A stretch of DNA of 52,663 bases, taken from the NCBI GenBank assembly GCA_029254375.1, contig JAQWXR010000047.1:1-52663 (forward strand), in the 5' to 3' direction. Made by a program: the position numbers and the translations under genes. Position 1 is the first letter of the stretch. The number at the start of each line of letters is the position of its first letter. Below the pieces are notes generated by a model. That model had not been told where the DNA came from. It made no database searches and saw only the letters and a list, made by a program, of their open reading frames with translations. Positions 1 through 6,937 of the stretch are shown one piece after another. The DNA is from Schleiferiaceae bacterium. Its GTDB lineage: Bacteria; Bacteroidota; Bacteroidia; Flavobacteriales; Schleiferiaceae.

Positions 1-639
1 TATGCCTGGCTCTGTTTGCTTCCGAGTTACATGGAGCGCGAGGGATCCTCGCTCATTGCGATGGCGGAGCATTTTGTCAAGCAATCCCCTGCCGAGGAAA
101 GTGGATTTTTCCTCAACGGCTTAGATGAGCTACGATACCGACTTGAAACACTAGAGCTCAACGGGGTGCCAACCATCATCCTAGGCGTCACATTCGCCCT
201 CTTGGATTGGGCAGAAAGCTTGGAAAAACCCCTATCACTCAAGTCTACGCTCATCATGGAAACTGGGGGCATGAAGGGCCGAAGGGCCGAACCGGTTCGC
301 GAAGAGGTGCACGCAAAGCTTCAAGCGGCCTTTGGCCTCGAGTGCATTCACTCGGAATATGGAATGACGGAACTCCTCTCACAGGCCTATAGTTTTGGCT
401 TGGGTCGCTATGTTCCTCCACCTCAGTTGCGTATCCTTCCACGCAGCCCAGAAAACCCCTTGGATTGGGCGCCCCTCGGATCGCATGCCGCCTTGAATTG
501 TGTGGATTTGGCCAATGCTGAATCCTGCGCCTTCATCGCCACGGCGGATCTTGGCAAGGTCTTTGAAAATGGAACCTTTGAAGTCTTAGGCCGAATGGAG
601 GGATCTGACCTCCGAGGCTGCTCGCTTCTCACGGTTTAA
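1..639 (+). CDS. LuxE-like acyl-protein synthetase, C-terminal part (5' end outside window)
   Basis: The reading frame is open from the first base, so the N-terminus lies outside the window. The visible ~212 residues begin YAWLCLLPSYMEREGSSL and resemble the acyl-protein synthetase/LuxE family, which activates a fatty acid with ATP and transfers it to an enzyme cysteine or partner. Supporting motifs are ETGGMKGR (a phosphate-loop-like stretch of the ANL superfamily), SEYGMTELLSQ (the A5-like adenylate motif) and a terminal GRMEGSDLRGC (the hinge and end of the family). Bacteroidota carry stand-alone homologues without lux operons, so bioluminescence is not implied. The substrate cannot be read from this fragment. 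Confidence 0.8.
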   Translation, partial: YAWLCLLPSYMEREGSSLIAMAEHFVKQSPAEESGFFLNGLDELRYRLETLELNGVPTIILGVTFALLDWAESLEKPLSLKSTLIMETGGMKGRRAEPVREEVHAKLQAAFGLECIHSEYGMTELLSQAYSFGLGRYVPPPQLRILPRSPENPLDWAPLGSHAALNCVDLANAESCAFIATADLGKVFENGTFEVLGRMEGSDLRGCSLLTV

Positions 640-658
640 CCATTAAAACCCTTGTGCT

Positions 659-952
659 ATGCGCCTTATCCTTGCTACCTTGCTCGGACTTGGAATGAGT
701 TTTCAAGCCATCGCGGATCATCATCTATATCGTCCTAAAGCCCATCGAAGCCCCTATGGAACATCGTACTACGCCCCTGTCTACCCAACACCCTACCGCC
801 CCGGCATCGTGGTGGTGGACCGCAGCCCTTATTCTTCTCGGGTTTCCTATGTCCGCCCAGTGGGTGCACGAATGGACTCGTATTACCGTGGACGGTCAAA
901 CCGCGTTTACGTTGTCCGACAGCAGCGCCGTTCACGCCGAGCGTGCCGCTAA
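659..952 (+). CDS. Small Tyr/Arg-rich secreted-type protein, overlaps the next gene
   Basis: A 97-residue ORF starting 19 bases after the LuxE-like stop. It has a convincing signal peptide (MRLILATLLGLGMSFQAIAD, cleavage after A-x-A) followed by a His/Tyr/Pro/Arg-rich mature part with repeated SPY, YYAP and YRP-like units, ending in a very basic tail. Small secreted proteins of this composition are common in Bacteroidota and have no known function. Its last 197 bases overlap the next ORF in the +1 frame. Either both are translated, or the downstream gene starts later (ATG at 849), or one reading is spurious. I cannot choose between these from sequence alone. Confidence 0.45.
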   Translation: MRLILATLLGLGMSFQAIADHHLYRPKAHRSPYGTSYYAPVYPTPYRPGIVVVDRSPYSSRVSYVRPVGARMDSYYRGRSNRVYVVRQQRRSRRACR

Positions 953-1568
953 AGGCTACCATATCCAAAAACGTGTTTGGGTAGAAAAATCCGCCGTAAG
1001 CGAGAGTGAACTCGCTGCGCAATCCACGTTATATACTGCCCAAGGCAAAGCCATGGGGCAGACACTCATTCCATTAACTCTTCTCGACCAAGGGGTTCCC
1101 GGTGATCGACGGATGGCCAAAAAATATGTTACGGGCCTGATTCAAGGGGAGGTGAACTCCTCTGCCTTTATTAGCAATTCATGGCCAGAAAGGAGCCTGG
1201 TCGAATTTCTCACGGAAAAGCGCGTTGGGCCATTTTGGGACAACTTCTCGGCCTACTTCGAGGCCTTCAGTTTTGAGAAAATCAAACCCCAGCCCGAGGA
1301 TCTTTCGGATGCAGGCATTGACACCTGGGTCTTGCGCTATGCTGATGCAAGAAACCAAGATGAGCAGCGCTTCCGCATGGTCATTTTTACCCGGGGCGAA
1401 GTGGGCATTCAATGTGTGTTAACGCATGAAGAGACCTTAGATCTTCCCAAGATCAAACTCTTTGAGGAAAAAGCCTTTGGTCAGCTTCATCACCTCTCAA
1501 AGCCTACAACGGCACAATCTAGCGGCTATGAATACGCGGCTTACGCTTTAATTCCCTTGGAGGATTGA
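756..1568 (+). CDS. Hypothetical secreted or periplasmic protein
   Basis: A 270-codon ORF that I do not recognise. From the first ATG the N-terminus holds a hydrophobic stretch, WWWTAALILLGF, followed by PMSAQ, which can serve as a signal peptide. Starting at the internal ATG (849) would remove it. The body is a mixed alpha/beta sequence without repeats: Lys/Glu-rich, with several Trp and a hydrophobic C-terminus (YEYAAYALIPLED). The 3' two-thirds have no competing ORF and read as a real protein. The 5' quarter overlaps the preceding secreted-type ORF in another frame. The stop codon overlaps a possible TTG start of the next gene, so the two are probably co-transcribed. Confidence 0.75.
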   Translation: MEHRTTPLSTQHPTAPASWWWTAALILLGFPMSAQWVHEWTRITVDGQTAFTLSDSSAVHAERAAKGYHIQKRVWVEKSAVSESELAAQSTLYTAQGKAMGQTLIPLTLLDQGVPGDRRMAKKYVTGLIQGEVNSSAFISNSWPERSLVEFLTEKRVGPFWDNFSAYFEAFSFEKIKPQPEDLSDAGIDTWVLRYADARNQDEQRFRMVIFTRGEVGIQCVLTHEETLDLPKIKLFEEKAFGQLHHLSKPTTAQSSGYEYAAYALIPLED

Positions 1569-1951
1569 GCGCACAGGTTCACATGCTGACTTTGGTCATC
1601 CCGGACTATGATGAAGCCATTGCCCACTACGTGGGGGACTGGGGCTTTGAACTCTTGGAAGATCGCTCACTCAGCCCTGAAAAGCGCTGGGTACGGGTTG
1701 CCCCCAAGGGATGCACTACGGGTTTTTTACTTGCCAAAGCGGCCAATCCCGATCAAGAACGCGCCATTGGTCATCAAACTGGCGGACGTGTATTCCTCTT
1801 TTTGCATGTGGACAACCTCCATGAATTGGTCGCGCAATGGACCAAAGCGGGGCTCCAAATGGAAGGCCCCATTCGCACGGAAGACTATGGTTTCGTTTGC
1901 GTCGTGCAGGATCGCTATGGCAATCGCTGGGATGTGATTCAACCCGCCTAA
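1565..1951 (+). CDS. VOC-fold (glyoxalase/bleomycin-resistance-like) protein
   Basis: About 128 residues with a single vicinal-oxygen-chelate module: an opening beta strand and helix (MLTLVIPDYDEAIAHYV), a central FLFLHVDNL strand, and the family-typical end YGNRWDVIQP. Single-domain VOC proteins usually dimerise and bind a divalent metal, acting as glyoxalases, dioxygenases or resistance proteins. The substrate is not evident here. The frame starts at a TTG overlapping the previous stop (TTGA). An ATG at 1583 (residue 7) starts exactly at the fold and is an equally good start. A GGAGG lies at 1559-1563, too close to the TTG to decide. The gene converges with tyrS, leaving three bases between the stop codons. 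Confidence 0.8.
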   Translation: MSAQVHMLTLVIPDYDEAIAHYVGDWGFELLEDRSLSPEKRWVRVAPKGCTTGFLLAKAANPDQERAIGHQTGGRVFLFLHVDNLHELVAQWTKAGLQMEGPIRTEDYGFVCVVQDRYGNRWDVIQPA

Positions 1952-1960
1952 AGTTTAGGC
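1946..1960. terminator. Short palindrome spanning both stop codons of a convergent pair
   Basis: GCCTAAAGTTTAGGC is a perfect 7-base inverted repeat around one base. It contains the TAA stop of the VOC gene on the plus strand and the TAA stop of tyrS on the minus strand. As RNA it could form a 5-bp stem with a 5-base loop in either direction. It has no T-run, so any terminator activity would be weak. Confidence 0.3.
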
Positions 1961-3232
1961 AACGACAATCAACGCGTAATTTTTCTTGCCTTTTTGAGCG
2001 AGTAAGTAGCCGTCGGCAAGAAGATCAGATAGCTGTACTTGATAGTCTGCATCCACCTTGGTCTTGTTAAGCGAAACGCCACCGGCTGCCAAGAGTTTTT
2101 TGGCTTCCCCCCGTGAGGCAAATAAGGCGGTGTCCGCACAAATCACATCCAAAATGGGGATTCCCGCGGCGAGGTCGGCCTTTGAAATGGTCATTTGAGG
2201 CACCCCTTCAAAAACATCCAACAAAGTCTTCGAATCCAAGGCACGCAAAGACTCTGCCGTGGATTGTCCAAACAAGATTTGACTTGCCGCTACGGCATTC
2301 TCTAGATCTTGCATCGAATGAACTCTGGCCGTAATATCCTCTGCCAAGGCCTTTTGAAGGATTCTCAGATGGGGCGCCTGGGCATGCTGTGCTTCTAACG
2401 TTTCAATTTCTTCGCGGCTTTTCGTGGTGAAAATGCGGATGTAATTACCGGCATCTTCATCCGCCGCATTGAGCCAAAACTGATAAAACTGGTATGGGCT
2501 AGTTCGGTTGGGGTCCAACCAAATATTACCCCCTTCTGTTTTGCCAAATTTGGTCCCATCGGCTTTTTTAATCAAAGGCGTGGTCAGGGCAAAAGCTTCG
2601 CCTCCGCCCATTCGACGGATCAGTTCAGTTCCCGTGGTGATGTTGCCCCATTGATCGCTACCGCCCATTTGGAGGCGTATTTCTTCATTCTTCCACAAAT
2701 GGAAGAAATCATAGCCCTGAATAAGCTGATAACTGAATTCTGTGAAACTAATTCCAGATTCCTGTCGGCTTTTGACCGAATCCTTGGCCAACATGTAATT
2801 CACCGTAATGTGCTTGCCCACCTCCCGGATGAAATCCAAAAATCCAAAATCCTTGAACCAATCATAGTTATTGACAAGCTGCGCTCCTTGAGGACCATCA
2901 AAGTCCAAAAACTTCATCAGTTGTTTTTTCTGCCCTTCGAGGTTTTTCTGAAGGCTCTCTGCATCGAGCAGCGAGCGCTCGGCCGCCTTGAACGAGGGGT
3001 CTCCCACCATGCCTGTCGCTCCTCCAACTAAAGCATAGGGCTGGTGCCCTGCGCGCTGGAAATGCACCAACATCATCACCTGAACGAGGTTACCCACCCC
3101 CAAAGAATCTGCTGTCGGATCAAAACCGATGTAGGCTTTCTGGGGGCCAGAGGCCAAAAACTCTTCGGTGCCCGGCATGCTATCATGCAGCATACGGCGC
3201 CAACGCAATTCTTCAACAAAGGAGGTGCTCAT
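1955..3232 (-). CDS. tyrS: Tyrosyl-tRNA synthetase
   Basis: A 425-residue class I aminoacyl-tRNA synthetase that charges tRNA-Tyr. The length matches bacterial TyrRS. The HIGH-like motif is GVGN at residues 45-48, preceded by the GFDPTADSL segment typical of TyrRS. The tyrosine pocket segment [11 protein letters not shown]-like ([10 protein letters not shown]) lies near 188-197. The KMSKS equivalent is KFGKT at 228-232. The C-terminal ~65 residues form an S4-like RNA-binding domain (AAGGVSLN...). The start ATG at 3232 has no Shine-Dalgarno but sits 4 bases after a TACCTTTG promoter element, suggesting a leaderless mRNA. It is divergent from the epimerase gene at 3282. Confidence 0.97.
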   Translation of the reverse strand: MSTSFVEELRWRRMLHDSMPGTEEFLASGPQKAYIGFDPTADSLGVGNLVQVMMLVHFQRAGHQPYALVGGATGMVGDPSFKAAERSLLDAESLQKNLEGQKKQLMKFLDFDGPQGAQLVNNYDWFKDFGFLDFIREVGKHITVNYMLAKDSVKSRQESGISFTEFSYQLIQGYDFFHLWKNEEIRLQMGGSDQWGNITTGTELIRRMGGGEAFALTTPLIKKADGTKFGKTEGGNIWLDPNRTSPYQFYQFWLNAADEDAGNYIRIFTTKSREEIETLEAQHAQAPHLRILQKALAEDITARVHSMQDLENAVAASQILFGQSTAESLRALDSKTLLDVFEGVPQMTISKADLAAGIPILDVICADTALFASRGEAKKLLAAGGVSLNKTKVDADYQVQLSDLLADGYLLAQKGKKNYALIVVA

Positions 3233-3236
3233 ACTA

Positions 3237-3244
3237 CAAAGGTA
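3237..3244 (-). promoter_or_regulatory. TAnnTTTG -7 element of tyrS, 4 bases from the ATG
   Basis: On the minus strand TACCTTTG matches the Bacteroidota sigma-A -7 consensus TAnnTTTG exactly and is followed by TAGT and then the tyrS ATG. I see no TTG at the usual -33 spacing. Transcription would begin at or next to the start codon. Confidence 0.6.
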
Positions 3245-3269
3245 TAGTGCATCCGGATGTGGCGGGTGC

Positions 3270-3277
3270 TACATTTG
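3270..3277 (+). promoter_or_regulatory. TAnnTTTG -7 element of the epimerase gene, 4 bases from the ATG
   Basis: TACATTTG followed by TCTT and then ATG at 3282. It mirrors the tyrS element on the other strand: the two -7 elements face away from each other within 41 bases. The -33 region shows no clear TTG. Confidence 0.6.
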
Positions 3278-3281
3278 TCTT

Positions 3282-4283
3282 ATGCTCGTTGTTTCAGGTG
3301 CTTCCGGGATGCTAGGCTCCCAAATTGTGCTCCATGCGCTGCTCGCAGGGGGCCGCTCCGTACGTGGACTTTACCGACGGCCTGAATCGCTTCGGGCTGT
3401 ACAGCAATCATGGGCCGCTCAAGGTCATGCGGCGCTATATACCCAAGTGGATTGGCATCAGGTTGACTTGGAGGATGCTTTGGCTGTACAGGAGGCCCTC
3501 CGCGGGGCTGATAGCGTCATTCATGCGGCTGCAATCGTTTCCTTTCGCAAAAAAGAAGAGCCAATGATGCGCCGAATCAACCCCCTGATTTCAGAAAATA
3601 TCTGGTTAGCCGCCCTAGATGAGGGTGTCCGTCAAGCCATCCACATTAGCTCCGTAGCCACGCTCACAGCCGATCCCAAAGAGCCCTTTATTTCAGAATC
3701 TAGCGAGCAAAAACGTGCTTCCTTAAATGCCTATGGCCAATCCAAGTACGATGCCGAAATGGTGGCTTGGCGCTTTGCTGCAGAAGGGCTTTCTATGACC
3801 GTTATACATCCCACCGTGATTTTGGGTCCTTCCGCATGGAACGATGGCAGTAGCCTTTTTCCAAAGACTCTATCCAAAGGCTTACCCTTAGTTTCTGGTG
3901 GTTCCACGGGCTGGGTGGATGTTCGAGACGTAGCACAGTTTTGCATAGAACACCTCTCCCAAACAAGGAATCAAGAACGCTACCTATTAAACGGTTTCAA
4001 CCGCTCTTTTCATGACGTCTTTAGAGACCTTGCTTTAGATCTCGGTGCGCGTCCCCCGCGATGGGTCTCCCCGAAGGCATTGCTCTCTATCGCTTGGCGG
4101 GTTGAACGTCTGCGTGAACTACTCTTTGGAAGCAAACCGAGTCTTACTAAAGATTCCGTCCGAGCCGCTTGTGCTCAGACCGAGTATAGTTCAGGAAAGG
4201 CGGCGGCCATGGGTTTTTCCTTTCGGAAATGGAAAGAAACCAGCCAATGGGTCGCTGAAATGCACCATCGAATTCATGGATAA
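3282..4283 (+). CDS. NAD(P)-dependent epimerase/dehydratase (extended SDR)
   Basis: A 333-residue extended short-chain dehydrogenase/reductase. It opens directly with a Rossmann strand and the dinucleotide motif GASGMLG (residues 6-12). The NAD-binding HAAAIVSF segment, the SS-T catalytic strand (HISSVATL) and the catalytic YxxxK (YGQSKYDAE) follow in the usual order, then HPTVILGP. Relatives act on nucleotide sugars, dihydroflavonols or steroid-like substrates, and the substrate here is not determined. The frame is open upstream to 3168, but ATG 3282 is chosen because the protein fold begins there and a promoter element lies 4 bases before it. The 3' end overlaps the next gene by 8 bases, so the two are probably translated together. 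Confidence 0.9.
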   Translation: MLVVSGASGMLGSQIVLHALLAGGRSVRGLYRRPESLRAVQQSWAAQGHAALYTQVDWHQVDLEDALAVQEALRGADSVIHAAAIVSFRKKEEPMMRRINPLISENIWLAALDEGVRQAIHISSVATLTADPKEPFISESSEQKRASLNAYGQSKYDAEMVAWRFAAEGLSMTVIHPTVILGPSAWNDGSSLFPKTLSKGLPLVSGGSTGWVDVRDVAQFCIEHLSQTRNQERYLLNGFNRSFHDVFRDLALDLGARPPRWVSPKALLSIAWRVERLRELLFGSKPSLTKDSVRAACAQTEYSSGKAAAMGFSFRKWKETSQWVAEMHHRIHG

Positions 4284-4842
4284 ATCCCATCCCTGGAAGC
4301 TCTATTCCTCATGGATGCCTCCAGAAGAATCCGAGGCCCTCTTGAGTCAGGCCCTAGATCATTGGCCTTGGGAGCAAGGAAAAGTGCACCTCTTTGGCTC
4401 ATGGCACGACGAGCCCCGTTGGAGCTTTTTTCAGGCGGACCCGGGCCTGATGTATCGGTATGCCGGAAGGACACTCGTTGGATCCGGTTGGCTCCCCGAA
4501 TTGCATGACCTTCGGAAACGCATCGAACATGACCTCGGCATCCCCTTTAATTCTGTCTTAGTAAACGGTTACCGGCATGGAGCGGACTATATGGGGTATC
4601 ATCGGGACAATGAAGTGGAACTCGGCCAAAATCCCCAGGTGGCAAGCTTGAGTCTCGGAGCAACGCGGGACTTCCTTTTACGTCGGATTGCTCCGCCCAA
4701 AGACCGCCACGTTTTGAGTCTTCAATCCGGCGATTTACTCTGGATGAAACCCCCTTGCCAGGATGTATTTGAACACGCGTTGCCAAAACGCATCCGAGTT
4801 CAGGGCTTTCGAATCAATCTCACTTTTAGGCTTATTCACTAA
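4276..4842 (+). CDS. AlkB-like 2-oxoglutarate/Fe(II) dioxygenase (alkylation repair)
   Basis: 188 residues resembling the AlkB family, which oxidatively removes alkyl groups from DNA or RNA bases. Visible features are the N-x-Y segment VNGYRHGADYMGYHRDNE with iron ligands H109 and D111, the distal histidine H167 in FEHALPK, and the 2-oxoglutarate-binding pattern R-x-N-x-T-x-R (R179, N181, T183, R185) at the C-terminus. Length and order fit the compact ALKBH2/3-like bacterial proteins. The frame is open further upstream inside the epimerase gene, but ATG 4276 gives the family's normal length and overlaps the upstream stop, implying coupled translation. It acts in the cytoplasm. Confidence 0.92.
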   Translation: MDKSHPWKLYSSWMPPEESEALLSQALDHWPWEQGKVHLFGSWHDEPRWSFFQADPGLMYRYAGRTLVGSGWLPELHDLRKRIEHDLGIPFNSVLVNGYRHGADYMGYHRDNEVELGQNPQVASLSLGATRDFLLRRIAPPKDRHVLSLQSGDLLWMKPPCQDVFEHALPKRIRVQGFRINLTFRLIH

Positions 4843-4889
4843 GCCGTTGGTTCTTTAGACGGCTTTATGGCTCAGAATAACGACCTTTA

Positions 4890-5903
4890 ATGTTCATGTA
4901 TTGCGCCAAACATTTCATTTACACGACGCTCGTGCTGTCCATTCTTTTTTCATGTCAACGGGAAGAAGTACAGACAAAAGAGGCTGAGTCTAGCTTTATC
5001 TGGAATGACCCATCATTCCCTGTAGCCTATCCCGGGCCATATGAAGAAGCAGACAGTGTGGGTTTTGCTAAGTCAGTTGAGTCCATGGCACATTTGGCCA
5101 ATGGCCATCCAGAGCGCATACTGTTTCCACTGAGCGATAGTATAAAAGTTAGTTTAGTAGGATTTCCCGTTCAAGTTCTCCCTCCTCAAGAGTTCATAGA
5201 TTTCTTCAAAAATCGACAGAAAACTTTTTTCTCGATTCAATTTGAAGCCTTTAATGTCCGATCCCTTCGAAGTGTTTCATTGGAAGGCGACATATTCGTC
5301 AATGTTGGACGCTGGAAACACATTTTATTGGATGGAAGTATCGAAGAGCGATACAGTACTTTTCTTTTATTTGTCAATAAAGAAGGGCAACTCGCCTCCA
5401 TCACAGAATGGTCTATGTGTTGGCCAAGCAATTCTCCCTTGACCCTTAGCCCCAATCCGGACCCGAGTCATTTTCATTATTTTTCCAAATCGAGGATCGG
5501 GAGTAGGGAGGCCGCTGTTCGAGCAGTGTCCGTTTTACAAGCTCTTTTCCGGAGGGACAGCGGAGCTTTCCAAATATATTTAGCCGATAGCTTAAACTAT
5601 ACCCCTTCTTGTGGATTGAATACATGGATCAGTAAAGTGGATTTGGCTTCCAGCATATTGGAAAATAATCCATTTATCGGGGTTGATCCTATTTCCGTTC
5701 TGCCTTTTTATCAAGAAAGACAAAACGAACATATCGTGCTCATTTTAAATTATGAGAATTTTATTGAGAATGGAGCGCTTCATAAGTTTTCATATCTACG
5801 TACATTCATATTTAACGAGGATCTCAAGATCAAAGATATCCTCGTTCAACGTCGCCCAGTTCCTAACGCGGTTAACTGGAACTGGCAGGACGCCCGGCGC
5901 TAG
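4890..5903 (+). CDS. Hypothetical lipoprotein, AT-rich gene
   Basis: 337 residues with a lipoprotein signal: a hydrophobic segment followed by ILFSC with the lipidated cysteine at residue 22. The rest is a soluble domain of mixed secondary structure that I do not recognise. It has two similar-looking halves (an SIQFEAFNVRSL strand region, then a second part from about residue 200), but I cannot support a true duplication. The gene is clearly richer in A+T than its neighbours (for example 17 of 60 bases are G or C at 5701-5760), which fits recent acquisition or weak constraint. It stands alone between an AlkB-like gene and a convergent dehydrogenase whose stop is 4 bases away. Confidence 0.8.
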   Translation: MFMYCAKHFIYTTLVLSILFSCQREEVQTKEAESSFIWNDPSFPVAYPGPYEEADSVGFAKSVESMAHLANGHPERILFPLSDSIKVSLVGFPVQVLPPQEFIDFFKNRQKTFFSIQFEAFNVRSLRSVSLEGDIFVNVGRWKHILLDGSIEERYSTFLLFVNKEGQLASITEWSMCWPSNSPLTLSPNPDPSHFHYFSKSRIGSREAAVRAVSVLQALFRRDSGAFQIYLADSLNYTPSCGLNTWISKVDLASSILENNPFIGVDPISVLPFYQERQNEHIVLILNYENFIENGALHKFSYLRTFIFNEDLKIKDILVQRRPVPNAVNWNWQDARR

Positions 5904-5907
5904 CCCT

Positions 5908-6828
5908 TTAAATATGAGCTACCATATCGTCTACCATGCTGTCTAGGGTAAAACTAGGCTTCCATGCCCAATCTTCACGCGCTTTTCCGTCATCCATGCG
6001 CTGAGGCCAACTTGAGGCAATGGCCTGACGGAAATCAGGCGCGTAGGTCATGGCCAAATCAGGATAATGTCGTCGCATAGACTCCGCGAGCTCAGCTGGG
6101 GTAAAATCTACCCCGGACACATTGTAGCTGCTGCGAATCTTGATTTGATCAGCCGGAGCCTCCATGAGGCTCAATGTGGCACGAATCGCATCCTCCATAT
6201 GCATCATGGGGAGGCGGGTATTCGCAGCTAAAAAGGACGTATAAGCACCTTCCCGTCGAGCCGCATGAAAAATATCTATGGCGTAGTCCGTGGTGCCTCC
6301 GCCTGGAAGTGTTTTCCAAGAAATCAACCCAGGATAGCGAATACTGCGCACATCTACCCCATACTTGTCATGGTAGTATTGGCACCAGAGCTCTCCCGCT
6401 AATTTGGAGATTCCATAGACCGTCGTAGGATCCATAGGGCTGTACTGGGGCGTGTCTATGGCGGGAGTATTTGGCCCAAATGCCGCTATAGAGCTTGGCC
6501 AAAAAACGCGCTTGAGAAGCCCTTCCTTGGCCAAGTTTAGGACATGAAAAAGGGTTAGCATATTCAGCTCCCAGGCCTTTTCTGGCATTTTTTCTCCGGT
6601 GGCACTGAGCATGGCCACCAAATGATATACTTGTGTGATTTGATGATCTTGGACTAATGCACGCAATGCAGGTTCATCCATCGCATTCAAGGCAAAACAT
6701 GGGGCCTCCAATGCCTCCAGGCGGAGATCTGTTGCAATCACATTTTCCTGACCCATTCGCTCGCGCAATGCCGACACTAATTCCGTTCCTATTTGCCCTC
6801 CTGCGCCAAGCACTAATGCCTTTTCCAT
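5908..6828 (-). CDS. L-threonine 3-dehydrogenase, epimerase (SDR) type
   Basis: 306 residues of an extended SDR with nucleotide motif GAGGQIG (residues 8-14) and catalytic YGISKLAGE. The segments RYPGLISWKTLPGGGTTDY and LPMMHMEDAI are characteristic of the NAD-dependent L-threonine dehydrogenases related to UDP-galactose epimerase (known from Flavobacterium and Cupriavidus), rather than the zinc-dependent Tdh family. The reaction is threonine plus NAD to 2-amino-3-ketobutyrate. The usual partner, 2-amino-3-ketobutyrate CoA ligase, is not in this window. The ATG at 6828 lies 4 bases after TACATTTG, suggesting a leaderless transcript. It is divergent from trhO. Confidence 0.85.
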   Translation of the reverse strand: MEKALVLGAGGQIGTELVSALRERMGQENVIATDLRLEALEAPCFALNAMDEPALRALVQDHQITQVYHLVAMLSATGEKMPEKAWELNMLTLFHVLNLAKEGLLKRVFWPSSIAAFGPNTPAIDTPQYSPMDPTTVYGISKLAGELWCQYYHDKYGVDVRSIRYPGLISWKTLPGGGTTDYAIDIFHAARREGAYTSFLAANTRLPMMHMEDAIRATLSLMEAPADQIKIRSSYNVSGVDFTPAELAESMRRHYPDLAMTYAPDFRQAIASSWPQRMDDGKAREDWAWKPSFTLDSMVDDMVAHI

Positions 6829-6832
6829 AAAA

Positions 6833-6840
6833 CAAATGTA
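6833..6840 (-). promoter_or_regulatory. TAnnTTTG -7 element of the threonine dehydrogenase gene
   Basis: Minus strand TACATTTG followed by TTTT and the ATG at 6828. An exact consensus match at the same 4-base distance as in the tyrS region. No TTG is seen at -33. Confidence 0.6.
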
Positions 6841-6925
6841 TTAACCAAGTACCTGACGAAAATCTACCGTAGATGAAGATCCATTCAGCCACTTTGAGCC
6901 ACCACCACCCGTAGGGCGGGTATCT

Positions 6926-6933
6926 TACCTTTG
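6926..6933 (+). promoter_or_regulatory. TAnnTTTG -7 element of trhO
   Basis: TACCTTTG followed by TACG and the ATG at 6938. An exact consensus match, 4 bases from the start codon. It may drive trhO and the two dioxygenase genes behind it. Confidence 0.6.
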
Positions 6934-6937
6934 TACG

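Noticed and set aside
1-639. Evidence for a bioluminescence (lux) operon
   Set aside because: Only the LuxE-like end is visible, with no luxA/B/C/D neighbour; stand-alone LuxE-like proteins are common in Bacteroidota.
735-1022. Minus-strand 95-codon ORF
   Set aside because: It lies opposite the overlapping pair at 659-1568, has no signal or domain and an atypical composition; it reads as a frame shadow.
2651-3031. Plus-strand 126-codon ORF opposite tyrS
   Set aside because: Antisense to conserved TyrRS coding sequence, with no start-site signals.
4401-4416. TGGCACGACGAGCC as a sigma-54 site
   Set aside because: It lies inside the AlkB-like coding region and lacks a -12 TTGC at the right spacing.
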